Shown: in pieces, positions 42,768 to 50,372 of the stretch
Numbering within the stretch: the first letter of the stretch is position 1
How the letters are laid out: each line of letters opens with the position of its first letter
DNA from: an uncultured Pelosinus sp.
Lineage (GTDB): Bacteria > Bacillota > Negativicutes > UMGS1260
NCBI GenBank assembly: GCA_900550105.1
Contig: URQW01000012.1
Span: forward strand, 1-56,135
Direction: 5' to 3'
Length of the DNA: 56,135 nucleotides
Notes under the pieces: model-generated
Told to the model about the DNA's origin: nothing
Databases searched by the model: none
The model's input: the letters and a program-made list of their open reading frames with translations, nothing else
Translations under genes and position numbers: made by a program

Positions 42768-43184
42768 GTGGGATTTGACACAAAAAAGCAGGTGACAGAT
42801 CAAGGTGGCCTGCCAATAGCGCAAATGTATAACCCTGTGCTTGACGATTACGAGCCGATGCACGGTGCAGACAATTGCGCTAATTTTTTAAGCAGAACGG
42901 ACGCGATGACTTGTGCGCCTGTAAATAACGTGAAGACAGTAACAACAGCAGCGGCACCAATTTTTGCAGGGGATACGGCGCTAGATGGTAGGTATAAAAT
43001 GTTAGTTTACAATGCCGGTACAGACACGATTTACTGGGGCGGTTCCCCGGCTGTAACTGTAGATAATGGGATGCCTGTATTTGCGGGAGACTATGGAGTT
43101 TTTGACTTTTACCCTACAATAACAACACAAATTTACTTCGTGGCGGCAGCGAATCAGTCTGTAAGGGTGGTAGAAGTGAAATGA
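42768..43184 (+). CDS. Virion-associated hypothetical protein
   Basis: 138 residues, GTG start 8 nt after AGGAGGTG. Beta-rich and Gly/Ala/Thr-rich (YKMLVYNAGTDTIYWGG), low in charge, typical of small structural proteins of the tail fibre region. No family recognised. Confidence 0.6.
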   Translation: MGFDTKKQVTDQGGLPIAQMYNPVLDDYEPMHGADNCANFLSRTDAMTCAPVNNVKTVTTAAAPIFAGDTALDGRYKMLVYNAGTDTIYWGGSPAVTVDNGMPVFAGDYGVFDFYPTITTQIYFVAAANQSVRVVEVK

Positions 43185-44215
43185 TTGATGTTATACGTAG
43201 AGGAAAACAAGGTGATCCAGGAAAACAAGGAATTCAAGGTATCCAGGGACCAGCAGGGCTGAGCATAATAGCCGCAGAGATTGTTACCCAAGGCGATTAT
43301 AAAGATCACCTAATTCTAACTTTTAGTGATGGATCGACTCATGACGCTGGCATAGCTAAAGGAGCAGACGGCGCGGGTAATGGCGATATGAAAACCACGG
43401 ACTATGCAACCGGATCAGGTTCAAATACAAAGAAAATAGACCACGCTATACTAGCTGACTCCTTGGCAGACAATGCCGCTACAGATACTGCTGTAGGCAA
43501 TAGAACTGTAGATCAAACAATTGCTACAGCCGCCGCTAACACAGGGACGCTCACACAGATTCTTTCTTGGTTTGCGAAAATTTTTGTAGCAATTACGGGC
43601 GGGATAAGCTGGTCCGACCCTCCTGTAGCGACTTTGAAGTCATTGTTTAGTCAAACATGGTTTTCGTCGCGCGATTTAGTGTCGCCAGCCGCAGGGTATA
43701 TTTCAACGCCTCTTATGATTCCGCGCCAATCAAAGCATATGTCAACTCAATTTATTGTACAGGGAGCGCCGTCAGCGGCTACGATATTGGAAGTGTTCAC
43801 AGGTGGACGGTCAAATAGTATATCTGCTGCATTAACAAATTCGGCAACGACAATCACACTAGCAAATCCGATAACGCTATCAGCCGCAACTGACATGCTC
43901 ATAGACATTTTATCAACAACGCCTGAAGTCGTAAAAATAACGGCTATTGGAGGCACAACCTTATCAGGCACTCCTGTAACTGGTAATTCCCTTACAATAA
44001 CAAGAGCGCAACAGGCCACGACAGCAGCCGCCCATAACTCAGGGGCGGCTATTATGTTGTCAGCGGGAAGTGTTAGCGTATCAGCGGCGGGAATCGCCTC
44101 TGTAACGGATGGGAATACGCAAGTAGCAGCAGGAGACTTGTGGTGCGTTTCTGTCGGCGGTACTGGCCTATCTGCTCTAAACGTTCCGTCAATCGGAAGT
44201 TGGGTGAATAGATAA
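43181..44215 (+). CDS. Collagen-like tail fibre protein
   Basis: 344 residues. It opens with a short G-X-Y tract (GKQGDPGKQGIQGIQGPAG, about 8-26), then a beta-rich stretch and a long Ser/Thr/Ala-rich region with FTGGRSNSISAAL. The collagen-like piece suggests trimerisation near the baseplate. The end (GTGLSALNVPSIGSW) has the look of a fibre tip. Confidence 0.75.
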   Translation: MIDVIRRGKQGDPGKQGIQGIQGPAGLSIIAAEIVTQGDYKDHLILTFSDGSTHDAGIAKGADGAGNGDMKTTDYATGSGSNTKKIDHAILADSLADNAATDTAVGNRTVDQTIATAAANTGTLTQILSWFAKIFVAITGGISWSDPPVATLKSLFSQTWFSSRDLVSPAAGYISTPLMIPRQSKHMSTQFIVQGAPSAATILEVFTGGRSNSISAALTNSATTITLANPITLSAATDMLIDILSTTPEVVKITAIGGTTLSGTPVTGNSLTITRAQQATTAAAHNSGAAIMLSAGSVSVSAAGIASVTDGNTQVAAGDLWCVSVGGTGLSALNVPSIGSWVNR

Positions 44216-45207
44216 TGGCTAGAGACATTTGGGTATCCGGCTATCAATCAGGAAATTTATATAGACTGGTAGCTTCGAATAATTACACCGTAACAACGTA
44301 TAATCTGAAAAAAGCATATGTATTTACAACAACTGTTGATAAAGATAAAAATGTAATTTGTCTTACGTGCGATGGTAGTAGTAAATACTATCTTACTGTA
44401 TTAACGGCGGAAAGCAATTACACTATAATTACAGATTATTCAATTCCTGCATCACAAACAAAAAATTTAGCGACAAACAAAGACGGAGACGTATATTTTG
44501 GTTCTGGTGCAAGCCTTTGTATGGCTAGTAAGTCTAACTCATACTCCGTTACCTCATTTTATCAAAATATTACTATTGCAAGTCTTGTTATCGCCCCTAA
44601 TAAGGACGCATGGTTTACAGATGGTAGTTATATGAAGAGGCTTTACCATTCTTTAGCGTCTAATAATTACTCTAATCCTACATATCTAACTACATTAAGT
44701 CAATTTTGCTATGGAACAACTTTTGATAAAAAGGGAAATATTGCGGTAGCAAATGAAGGAGGATCGACCGGAAGTAAAATATCTATTTTTAATGCTGCTA
44801 ATAATTATTTGAGGACTGACCTAGATTTTTATGGAGACCCGTATAATGTGAAATTTGATTTTAACGGAGACTTATGGGCCACTGGCAGTGGTGGAAAAAT
44901 ATCGAGGTATAGCGCATCTAATTTATGGGCAAAAACAGATTACCAAACTTCTGCAAACGGCATGATAAGTTATGGTATCGGCGTTGATGATGATAATAGT
45001 ATTTGGTCTATACAAGGATACGATGGGGGGACAACAGTATCACGTTTTTTGGCGTCTAATAATTATTCGAGGACTGATTATACCGTAAGCGTTTCTAATG
45101 GTGGATATAATGATTTTGGTGATTTTATCGGAACAAGTTTATCTATTATGGGGGTGTTGTCACCAAAGCCTACCGCAAAACCACAAAGCTCATATATAGG
45201 GATGTGA
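44215..45207 (+). CDS. Putative seven-bladed beta-propeller fibre protein
   Basis: 330 residues, start overlapping the previous stop. Seven repeats of about 42 residues are visible. Each has a (D/N/S)(I/V/A/L)(W/Y) strand such as DIWVSGY, DVYFGSG, DAWFTDG, DLWATGS or SIWSIQG, followed about 15-20 residues later by a SNNY-type turn (ASNNYTVTTY, AESNYTIITDY, ASNNYSNPTY, AANNYLRTDL, ASNNYSRTDY). This is the rhythm of streptogramin-lyase-type propellers. It probably acts as a receptor-binding module. No close family known to me. Confidence 0.65.
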   Translation: MARDIWVSGYQSGNLYRLVASNNYTVTTYNLKKAYVFTTTVDKDKNVICLTCDGSSKYYLTVLTAESNYTIITDYSIPASQTKNLATNKDGDVYFGSGASLCMASKSNSYSVTSFYQNITIASLVIAPNKDAWFTDGSYMKRLYHSLASNNYSNPTYLTTLSQFCYGTTFDKKGNIAVANEGGSTGSKISIFNAANNYLRTDLDFYGDPYNVKFDFNGDLWATGSGGKISRYSASNLWAKTDYQTSANGMISYGIGVDDDNSIWSIQGYDGGTTVSRFLASNNYSRTDYTVSVSNGGYNDFGDFIGTSLSIMGVLSPKPTAKPQSSYIGM

Positions 45208-45211
45208 TAAT

Positions 45212-45589
45212 ATGGCAAAACAGTTTTATAAGTTTAATCCAGGAGCGACAACGTACTCTGAGACTACGACAGCCGACACTTGTCCCGAAGGATTTATCCA
45301 AATAGGCGATGGAACTCCCATAGACTTTACGCAGGTTTATTGGGACGGTAGTAAGCTTGTGGATATACCAAAACAAGAAGATCAATCGCCGCCGTTACCA
45401 GAGCCAACAGCAGAGGAAATTAGAAAATCGCAATACGATCAAATCAACTTTGAGTACAGCAATAAAATTCAAAACCTTCGCGCTGCGTGTGCTGAGTTTG
45501 TTATAAATGGGAAAGACACAGCAGCGCTGACGACCAAAAGAACAGCGATACTTGCAGAGTGGCAAGCAAAACTAAAGGCTGTAGAGTAA
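45212..45589 (+). CDS. Hypothetical tail-fibre-associated protein
   Basis: 125 residues. Beta-rich first half (FYKFNPGATTYSETTTAD, then QVYWDGSKLV), a Pro-rich linker, and a charged C-terminal helix. The shape resembles small tail fibre assembly chaperones that follow fibre genes, but no firm match is seen. Confidence 0.55.
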   Translation: MAKQFYKFNPGATTYSETTTADTCPEGFIQIGDGTPIDFTQVYWDGSKLVDIPKQEDQSPPLPEPTAEEIRKSQYDQINFEYSNKIQNLRAACAEFVINGKDTAALTTKRTAILAEWQAKLKAVE

Positions 45590-45622
45590 GGTGATAAAAA
45601 TGCATAGAGAACGAGAACCATG

Positions 45623-45648
45623 CCGCGCTGACGCGGTTATTTTTATTT
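45623..45648 (+). terminator. Intrinsic terminator before lysis genes
   Basis: CCGCG and CGCGG form a 5-bp GC stem around CTGA, followed by a T-rich run. It lies in a 92-bp gap between the tail and lysis genes and may limit readthrough. A 20-codon ORF (45600..45662) overlaps it and is not called. Confidence 0.65.
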
Positions 45649-45681
45649 GTGCTAATAGTTAGCACATGGGGAGGGGAAAGG

Positions 45682-46218
45682 GTGGATTTAGATACATTAT
45701 CAAAAGCGGTTATAAAATCTTTTTGTAGTTTGGCAGACGCATGGTTAGTAAAGGGGTTTATTGTTTTTTTAGTAGGAGCGGCAACTAGCATACACGGGGT
45801 AGCGCTAACGGCGTTTATCGTTTTAGTCGTAATTGACCTGTTTTCAAAGTGGATTGCTTTAGCATATGCTCACCTTAAAGACTGTAATAAAGAGAATGAT
45901 TTGTTTAGCTGTATTGCAGACATTCCCGGCGCAATTAAGGCAGGATATATTAATTCTGACGAAATGAAGCATAGATTCGCAGGGAAAATTATAGTGTATA
46001 TGATCCTAACTTTTATGGCGGTAAACGTAGACACACTGCTTTTTGCAAGTGGGGAATCTCCAATAATTTTAAAAGTGGTTTGGAGTTACTTAGCAGCTAC
46101 AGAGGCCATGAGTGTTTTAGAAAATCTAAGAGACGCAGGGATTGAGCAGGCAGGTAGCCTGCTTTCTTTTTTGCGGGACAGAACAACAATTTTGTTAGAT
46201 AGATTCAAACAAAAATAA
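45682..46218 (+). CDS. Holin (Phage_holin_4-like)
   Basis: 178 residues, GTG after GGGGAGGGG. Hydrophobic segments at about 23-42, 44-62, and 98-115, with a final amphipathic region. Pattern and context, directly before an endolysin, fit the Bacteriophage_holin_4/toxin-secretion holin group. It would form the inner-membrane lesion that releases the endolysin. Confidence 0.82.
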   Translation: MDLDTLSKAVIKSFCSLADAWLVKGFIVFLVGAATSIHGVALTAFIVLVVIDLFSKWIALAYAHLKDCNKENDLFSCIADIPGAIKAGYINSDEMKHRFAGKIIVYMILTFMAVNVDTLLFASGESPIILKVVWSYLAATEAMSVLENLRDAGIEQAGSLLSFLRDRTTILLDRFKQK

Positions 46219-46231
46219 TGGGGGAATAAAG

Positions 46232-46831
46232 ATGATTAAAGGTATCGACGTATCAGACAACAACGGCAAAGTGAATTGGCAGGCGGTAGCTGATTCTGGC
46301 ATTGAATTTGTAATGGTTGCTTGTAGCTTTGGGAAAACAGGCCGTCATGATCGGTTTGCCGAAAATGTGAACGGCGCACATGCATTGGGCTTGAAGGTGG
46401 GGGCTTACCATTACAGCTACGCACTTACACCAGCAGATGCACTATTAGAGGTGGAAAACTGCAAAGCTGCCATCGAAGAAGCCGGTGTTGGTTTGGAGCT
46501 TCCGGTTTTCTTTGATATGGAGGATGCGGATCATTGGAAGGAAGAGCATGGCTTTGATTTTTCTCCCGAGAATATTACGGCTATCTGCAAAAACTTCATC
46601 GATCATATCGGCCTAAAAACTGGCGTATACGCATCGGAAGATTGGCTAACTAATAAGATCGATTGGCAAAGTCTTGGCTGCTCTATATGGAATGCTGAAT
46701 GGTTAGATCCCGGGCAAGATCCGGAGGACAATCCAGACGGCGATAGTATCAAGGGGTATATTTGGCAGTACACGAATCGTTTCGAAATCGACGGTAAGTT
46801 TTTTGATGCTGATATCATGTATGAGGAGTGA
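46232..46831 (+). CDS. GH25 endolysin (Cpl-1-type muramidase)
   Basis: 199 residues, a single GH25 domain. Catalytic acids are D6 (KGIDVSDNNG), D95 and E97 (FFDMEDAD), plus the conserved Trp in IWNAEW near 150. It hydrolyses the MurNAc-GlcNAc bond. There is no signal peptide and no separate cell-wall-binding domain, so export depends on the holin. Confidence 0.92.
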   Translation: MIKGIDVSDNNGKVNWQAVADSGIEFVMVACSFGKTGRHDRFAENVNGAHALGLKVGAYHYSYALTPADALLEVENCKAAIEEAGVGLELPVFFDMEDADHWKEEHGFDFSPENITAICKNFIDHIGLKTGVYASEDWLTNKIDWQSLGCSIWNAEWLDPGQDPEDNPDGDSIKGYIWQYTNRFEIDGKFFDADIMYEE

Positions 46832-46837
46832 AAAAGT

Positions 46838-47035
46838 ATGTGTCCTTACAAATCTTTTTGCCCTAAATGCCACGTCAGTTCAGGAGCTGAAGAGGCTTGT
46901 GCGCGGAACAAGGCCGCCGCCATTCAGGGGATTGAGGCGGTACCGGATGATATGGGGCCGATTGATTATCATCGACTTGCGGAGCTTTGCCGGCCCGGCA
47001 ATGAACACGCTGATAAAATTACTCAAATATATTGA
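46838..47035 (+). CDS. Small Cys-rich protein in lysis cassette
   Basis: 65 residues, ATG 8 nt after GAGGAG. C2, C8, C11, C21 and C51 could bind metal. It lies between endolysin and the membrane-anchored proteins. Function unknown. Confidence 0.55.
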   Translation: MCPYKSFCPKCHVSSGAEEACARNKAAAIQGIEAVPDDMGPIDYHRLAELCRPGNEHADKITQIY

Positions 47036-47171
47036 TGACCTGGAAGCGGACATGCTCTCCAGGTCATACTTTTGTCCGGATCAGGTTCTTCCGGTTTTAA
47101 ATGATTTTAAACAGAAGATAAAAGAGAGGATTGATTTACATGGAAGAGAACAATCAAACACAAACGACTGA
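47001..47171 (+). CDS. Small helical protein (56 aa)
   Basis: 56 residues, ATG inside the previous gene in another frame, with a weak ribosome site. Helical and charged, with LIKLLKYIDDLEADML at the start. It overlaps the next start by 32 bp. The DNA here also carries a short inverted repeat (GACCTGGA, about 47037, and TCCAGGTC, 47056), a possible hairpin. Moderate to low confidence. Confidence 0.45.
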   Translation: MNTLIKLLKYIDDLEADMLSRSYFCPDQVLPVLNDFKQKIKERIDLHGREQSNTND

Positions 47172-47487
47172 AACGGTGGCAACGCCTACGGAAACAGCTA
47201 CAGTTGCAACTGAGCAGAAAACAGCAGTACAGGTCGATATTGGAAAAATTGAAGCGCATATGGCGGCTTTGAAGGCAGATGGCGAAGAGTTGTTTGCCGA
47301 TCAGATCAAGGAACTTGAAAAGAAACGTGATGAACTTGTGGCCCAGGCTAAAGCGGAAGTTCAGGCAGTCGAGACGGATGTGCAGACGTTTGAACAAAAG
47401 CATAGAGTTGCTATTGGCTACCTAATCGATGCAGTTAAAATTGTGCTTGGGGTAGTCATTGCGGGCAAATTCCTGGGGGTGATCTAA
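47140..47487 (+). CDS. Membrane-anchored coiled-coil protein, spanin candidate
   Basis: 115 residues. Thr-rich N-terminus, coiled coil (about 35-90), and one C-terminal membrane helix (about 92-114, DAVKIVLGVVIAGKFLGVI). It follows AGAGAGG. The reverse topology of the next protein, in the same lysis block, makes the pair look like interacting lysis factors. Family unknown. Confidence 0.6.
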   Translation: MEENNQTQTTETVATPTETATVATEQKTAVQVDIGKIEAHMAALKADGEELFADQIKELEKKRDELVAQAKAEVQAVETDVQTFEQKHRVAIGYLIDAVKIVLGVVIAGKFLGVI

Positions 47488-48111
47488 ATGACGAACCTTT
47501 CAAAAAAACAGCAAACGATTGTAGCCGCCGTCCTGATTGTTTTAATCGGTATCGGCGGCTATCTATTTTACAAACATGAGCATCATCCGCAGGTCGTCAC
47601 TGGTGAAAGCCAGCATCAAGCCGAGTCTACTGGTGGCGTCGACCTAGCAGCAAAGAACGCTCACATTAAGATGTTGCAGGCACAATTGAAAGACGCAGCC
47701 GATCAGATTGCAGTGCTTAAAAACAAGCCCCCGCTTGAAATAGTCCGGACGGTACCCGCCCAGGTGTCGGCAACTGTGGAACAGCAACGCCAGGCGGCTA
47801 AGGCTGACTTCGCCATTGTAACTGATCCGAAGAACCCTGATAAGGTAGTTGATTTAAAACAGGTTGAACAATTGCCAGCGAATACGCCAGTGACTTTGAA
47901 TCAGTACAATGTGCAGGCGTTTAAGCCTACACTTCACCAACTCGATATAATTCCGGACTGGTCAAGTACGGTCAAAGGATCACCAAAACTTGCTGAGGTT
48001 GATTATGGCGAATCACATAAAGTTAGTAGTGATGGCAAATATTTTGGATGGAAAGCTGGTTATGATATCAAGCATAGCGAAGTCAAGGCGGGAATAACTT
48101 ATACGTTTTAA
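47488..48111 (+). CDS. Periplasmic membrane-anchored protein, spanin-like
   Basis: 207 residues. N-terminal membrane helix (about 10-27, basic residues before it), a coiled coil (about 50-75), a Pro-containing linker, and a beta-rich C-terminus ending KAGITYTF. The aromatic last residue and alternating strand pattern resemble outer-membrane insertion signals. In a diderm host this protein could bridge inner and outer membrane at lysis as spanins do. In a monoderm this would make little sense. Role inferred. Confidence 0.6.
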   Translation: MTNLSKKQQTIVAAVLIVLIGIGGYLFYKHEHHPQVVTGESQHQAESTGGVDLAAKNAHIKMLQAQLKDAADQIAVLKNKPPLEIVRTVPAQVSATVEQQRQAAKADFAIVTDPKNPDKVVDLKQVEQLPANTPVTLNQYNVQAFKPTLHQLDIIPDWSSTVKGSPKLAEVDYGESHKVSSDGKYFGWKAGYDIKHSEVKAGITYTF

Positions 48112-48115
48112 TGCG

Positions 48116-48156
48116 AAAAGCGCTCTTATCCCAGATGGGGTAAGGGCGCTTTTTTA
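48116..48156 (+). terminator. Terminator of the late operon
   Basis: AAAAGCGC with GGCGCTTTT and CTTATCCC with GGGGTAAG form a long stem with an AGAT loop, then six T. Strong intrinsic terminator after the last lysis gene. Confidence 0.88.
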
Positions 48157-48219
48157 TTTGCTTTTTTATCTTAAAAGGAGTACAACAAAAATATACAATA
48201 ACGTTAGGAAGTGATGATC

Positions 48220-48489
48220 ATGGCGAGACTTGATGAATGTTCAAGCCAGCAGACAGAGGTCGAAGAGTTCTTTGGTACATTGCCGCAATTGAAGGGGGCT
48301 GCAGAATATCTTAGATCTGCACAGCAAATCCGAATTTCGGTTCTGCACGAGATAACTCAAATGATCAAGGCGGGGAAGTTGAAGCGTAACAATATGAAAG
48401 TCATGGGCCTTGTTTCAGAAACGCAGTGTAATTGGTGGATTAGACACAAAAAGTGCAGTGTTCAGGAAATATTAATTGCAACCACTTGA
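48220..48489 (+). CDS. Hypothetical regulator-like protein (89 aa)
   Basis: 89 residues, ATG 7 nt after TAGGAAGTG. Helical protein with TQCNWWIRHKKCSVQEILIA at the C-terminus, which could be a helix-turn-helix. It stands alone between two terminators, so it is expressed separately from the late genes. Function unknown. Confidence 0.6.
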   Translation: MARLDECSSQQTEVEEFFGTLPQLKGAAEYLRSAQQIRISVLHEITQMIKAGKLKRNNMKVMGLVSETQCNWWIRHKKCSVQEILIATT

Positions 48490-48509
48490 TAGATAGCGTA
48501 TAAGCATTA

Positions 48510-48546
48510 CCCTGTTTTAGCCACTAGCTAAAACAGGGATTTTTTA
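48510..48546 (+). terminator. Strong intrinsic terminator
   Basis: A perfect 12-bp stem, CCCTGTTTTAGC (48510..48521) with GCTAAAACAGGG (48527..48538), a 5-nt loop, then A and six T. Confidence 0.9.
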
Positions 48547-48641
48547 TGGGCATTTATGGAAGATTTTTTAAAAAATCTGAGGGTTTCGTGCGCTTTTTTT
48601 GCGTTACTCTGAAAGTAAGGCTAATTATAGGAGGTGAGAAA

Positions 48642-48716
48642 ATGGACGCATTTTTGAAATGGTGTGCCGGGGCAGCGATTGGCTGGTTTTTATTCCAACA
48701 GCTAGCAGGCCACTAA
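48642..48716 (+). CDS. 24-residue membrane microprotein
   Basis: A 24-codon ORF after a very strong AGGAGGTG site 5 nt away. The peptide is mostly hydrophobic (WCAGAAIGWFLFQQLAG), long enough to span a membrane once. It stands alone between two strong terminators. This suggests a real, separately transcribed microprotein, for example a lysogeny or lysis modulator. No homologue known to me. Confidence 0.5.
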   Translation: MDAFLKWCAGAAIGWFLFQQLAGH

Positions 48717-48717
48717 C

Positions 48718-48763
48718 AAAAAAAGACAGCTACAGGGGCTCTCCCTAACAGCTGTCTTTTTTT
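48718..48763. terminator. Bidirectional terminator
   Basis: AAAAAAGACAGCT and AGCTGTCTTTTTTT form a long stem with A-rich and T-rich flanks, serving both the microprotein gene and the convergent secreted-protein gene. Confidence 0.88.
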
Positions 48764-48765
48764 GT

Positions 48766-49767
48766 CTATAATCCGTTCACAATTTCATTTTTCCGATGCG
48801 TAATCTCAGCTGCTGATGGTAAAGATTTGCTTAAATCATCTGCTAGTTTTTTGCTTGCACTGTCTACAGCAGTTTCAATACCTTTATTGTATGCCGAAAA
48901 ATCGAACATGAGCCCGAAGCCTTGGCTATAGTATTGTCGAGATTTCGCTATATACGCTTTATTCAAAAATATACTTTTACTTGCTGTGTCGATTATTTTT
49001 ATATCAGTTTCTAATTCAATATCGAATGTGCCACCGTCATTAAACATTGTAGCCGTGTGATCGAAATTTGAAAGCTTTGTTGTGGCGACAATAAAATAAT
49101 CATAGCCACTGTTCTTAGCGAATTCTATTAAGTCCGAATCAGTCAACTGGAGCTGATTTTTTATATTTAATGATGACATGTAAGGGAGTAATTTATCGGC
49201 AACCGGCGCGCCTAGCTCAAAGGACGAATTTCTAGTACTGTATTTTTCGGATATTGCTGTTTTAACAGGTGCAAACATTTTATCGCCGGACGGAAAATGA
49301 TCTTCATAAGGGTACTCCTTGGGCATAGGCGAATTTGCTGGATGGGTTGGATCATACAGAATTAAAGCGCCGATAATTTTTTTCGAGTCAAAGGCGCCGT
49401 CTTTAATGGCCTGAATCACCTTGTCTGGATACACTACTGATTTTATTTTTACCCAAAATACAAGAGCGTTGCCGTCATACCAACGTCTTTTTTCTAATAT
49501 AGTTGTCTCCATTACGGCAGACGAAATTGACTTAATCTGATCGTTGCGTAGTTGGAAATTTTCAACGGTCGTAGAGGACTGAACTAATGTACCTGATTGT
49601 TCCAGCGCTGCGCGCTTTGCAATATTTAGTGCTGCGTCCTCAGCCTGTGCAGGGGAGTCGCTATCTGTCGCAACATAAGTACCTTCAGTAATAAACTCTT
49701 GAGGATCGGCCAGGCACACTGGCAAGAAAAGGGCAAATGAAATTATTAATAATATGATTTTTTTCAT
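48766..49767 (-). CDS. Secreted FlgT_N/LPP20-like protein (moron)
   Basis: 333 residues. Signal peptide of about 20 residues (MKKIILLIISFALFLPVCLA). The segment that follows, with AEDAALNIAKRAALEQSGTL and WVKIKSVVYPDKV, resembles the FlgT N-terminal and LPP20-type domain found in periplasmic and outer-membrane proteins. The C-terminal region (about 200-290) is a strand-rich alpha/beta domain (FDIELETDIKIIDT). The start at 49767 follows GAGGAG. It is an opposite-strand cargo gene near attR, so lysogenic conversion of the cell envelope is possible. Function unknown. Confidence 0.75.
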   Translation of the reverse strand: MKKIILLIISFALFLPVCLADPQEFITEGTYVATDSDSPAQAEDAALNIAKRAALEQSGTLVQSSTTVENFQLRNDQIKSISSAVMETTILEKRRWYDGNALVFWVKIKSVVYPDKVIQAIKDGAFDSKKIIGALILYDPTHPANSPMPKEYPYEDHFPSGDKMFAPVKTAISEKYSTRNSSFELGAPVADKLLPYMSSLNIKNQLQLTDSDLIEFAKNSGYDYFIVATTKLSNFDHTATMFNDGGTFDIELETDIKIIDTASKSIFLNKAYIAKSRQYYSQGFGLMFDFSAYNKGIETAVDSASKKLADDLSKSLPSAAEITHRKNEIVNGL

Positions 49768-49828
49768 AAAATCTATCATCTCCTCAAAGGAGAAAATACG
49801 ACAAAGTATATACAATTCCTGCCAATAT

Positions 49829-49860
49829 AAAAACTCCGGCCATATTAGTCGGAGTTTTTA
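49829..49860 (-). terminator. Terminator at end of XRE gene
   Basis: AAAAACTCCG with CGGAGTTTTT, stem of 10 bp with an 11-nt loop. The stop codon of the XRE gene falls inside the hairpin. Symmetric A and T flanks make it potentially bidirectional. Confidence 0.8.
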
Positions 49861-50135
49861 TATTTAAAATAAAGATATTCAGTAAATTTTTTAAGCTCTT
49901 GCCTAGCTTCGAAAGGCAACGTATTTTCTTGCTTCTCTTCACTAAAAAATTCAGCTAATGTAATTTCGAGTCCATCACAAATTTTAGCTATAGTACTTAG
50001 TTTAGGATCCGGATTCGGGCTAAGCATAATGCTATTTAGTGTTGATTGAGAAAGGTCTGCTAATCCAGCCAGCTTATTTTCTGACAGGCCTCTCTCGATG
50101 CAAAGCTGCTCAATTCTTTTAGCAATATTCATCAT
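49845..50135 (-). CDS. XRE-family regulator, apparently leaderless
   Basis: 96 residues. The HTH is at about 8-62 (NKLAGLADLSQSTLNSIMLS), followed by FFSEEKQ and a helical tail. There is no Shine-Dalgarno: a TATAAT box lies only 6 nt before ATGATG, so the transcript should start at or next to the start codon. The gene probably controls itself or the adjacent moron. A second regulator besides the main repressor is unusual at this end. Confidence 0.78.
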   Translation of the reverse strand: MMNIAKRIEQLCIERGLSENKLAGLADLSQSTLNSIMLSPNPDPKLSTIAKICDGLEITLAEFFSEEKQENTLPFEARQELKKFTEYLYFKYKNSD

Positions 50136-50141
50136 AGGAAA

Positions 50142-50147
50142 ATTATA
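50142..50147 (-). promoter_or_regulatory. -10 box of the leaderless XRE gene
   Basis: Minus-strand TATAAT ends 6 nt upstream of the ATGATG start. A TTAACA upstream is a possible but poorly spaced -35 (19 bp). The geometry predicts transcription starting at the A of ATG. Confidence 0.5.
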
Positions 50148-50242
50148 ACAAATGAGAATATTTACCTGTTAACGCTAAATAGTTATATTTATAATGATAT
50201 AGTGTTAATAAGCGCATTGCGTGATAGGACTTTTAGCCTGCC

Positions 50243-50317
50243 ATGGAGAATAACATGGAGAATAAATTGTTAAAATTAGAAGAAATGGGGGGTTTTATGC
50301 AAAACGATACATCATAA
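50243..50317 (+). CDS. Possible 24-residue leader peptide
   Basis: A short ORF starting in the tandem repeat CATGGAGAATAA/CATGGAGAATA. The peptide is charged and helical (NKLLKLEEMGG). It precedes the second Xis-like gene by 55 bp. No clear ribosome site, so weak. Confidence 0.2.
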   Translation: MENNMENKLLKLEEMGGFMQNDTS

Positions 50318-50372
50318 GACTAAGAATGCAAGGATGCGAACTTACCATATGGAGGATGGAAGGATGATATTG

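Noticed and set aside
43747..44247. 166-codon minus-strand ORF in the collagen-like fibre gene
   Set aside because: Same cause; low-complexity Ala/Val/Pro shadow with no ribosome site.
41167..45207. Diversity-generating retroelement near the fibre genes
   Set aside because: No reverse transcriptase gene and no template/variable repeat pair is seen in or near the fibre genes.
45600..45662. 20-codon ORF with AAGGTG upstream
   Set aside because: It overlaps the GC hairpin and T-run of a terminator and is too short to support. It could be a leader peptide.
46803..46999. N-terminal extension of the 56-residue protein
   Set aside because: It overlaps the 3' end of the endolysin and the Cys-rich gene out of frame; its composition is Arg-rich and unlike protein. 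The internal ATG at 47001 is used instead.
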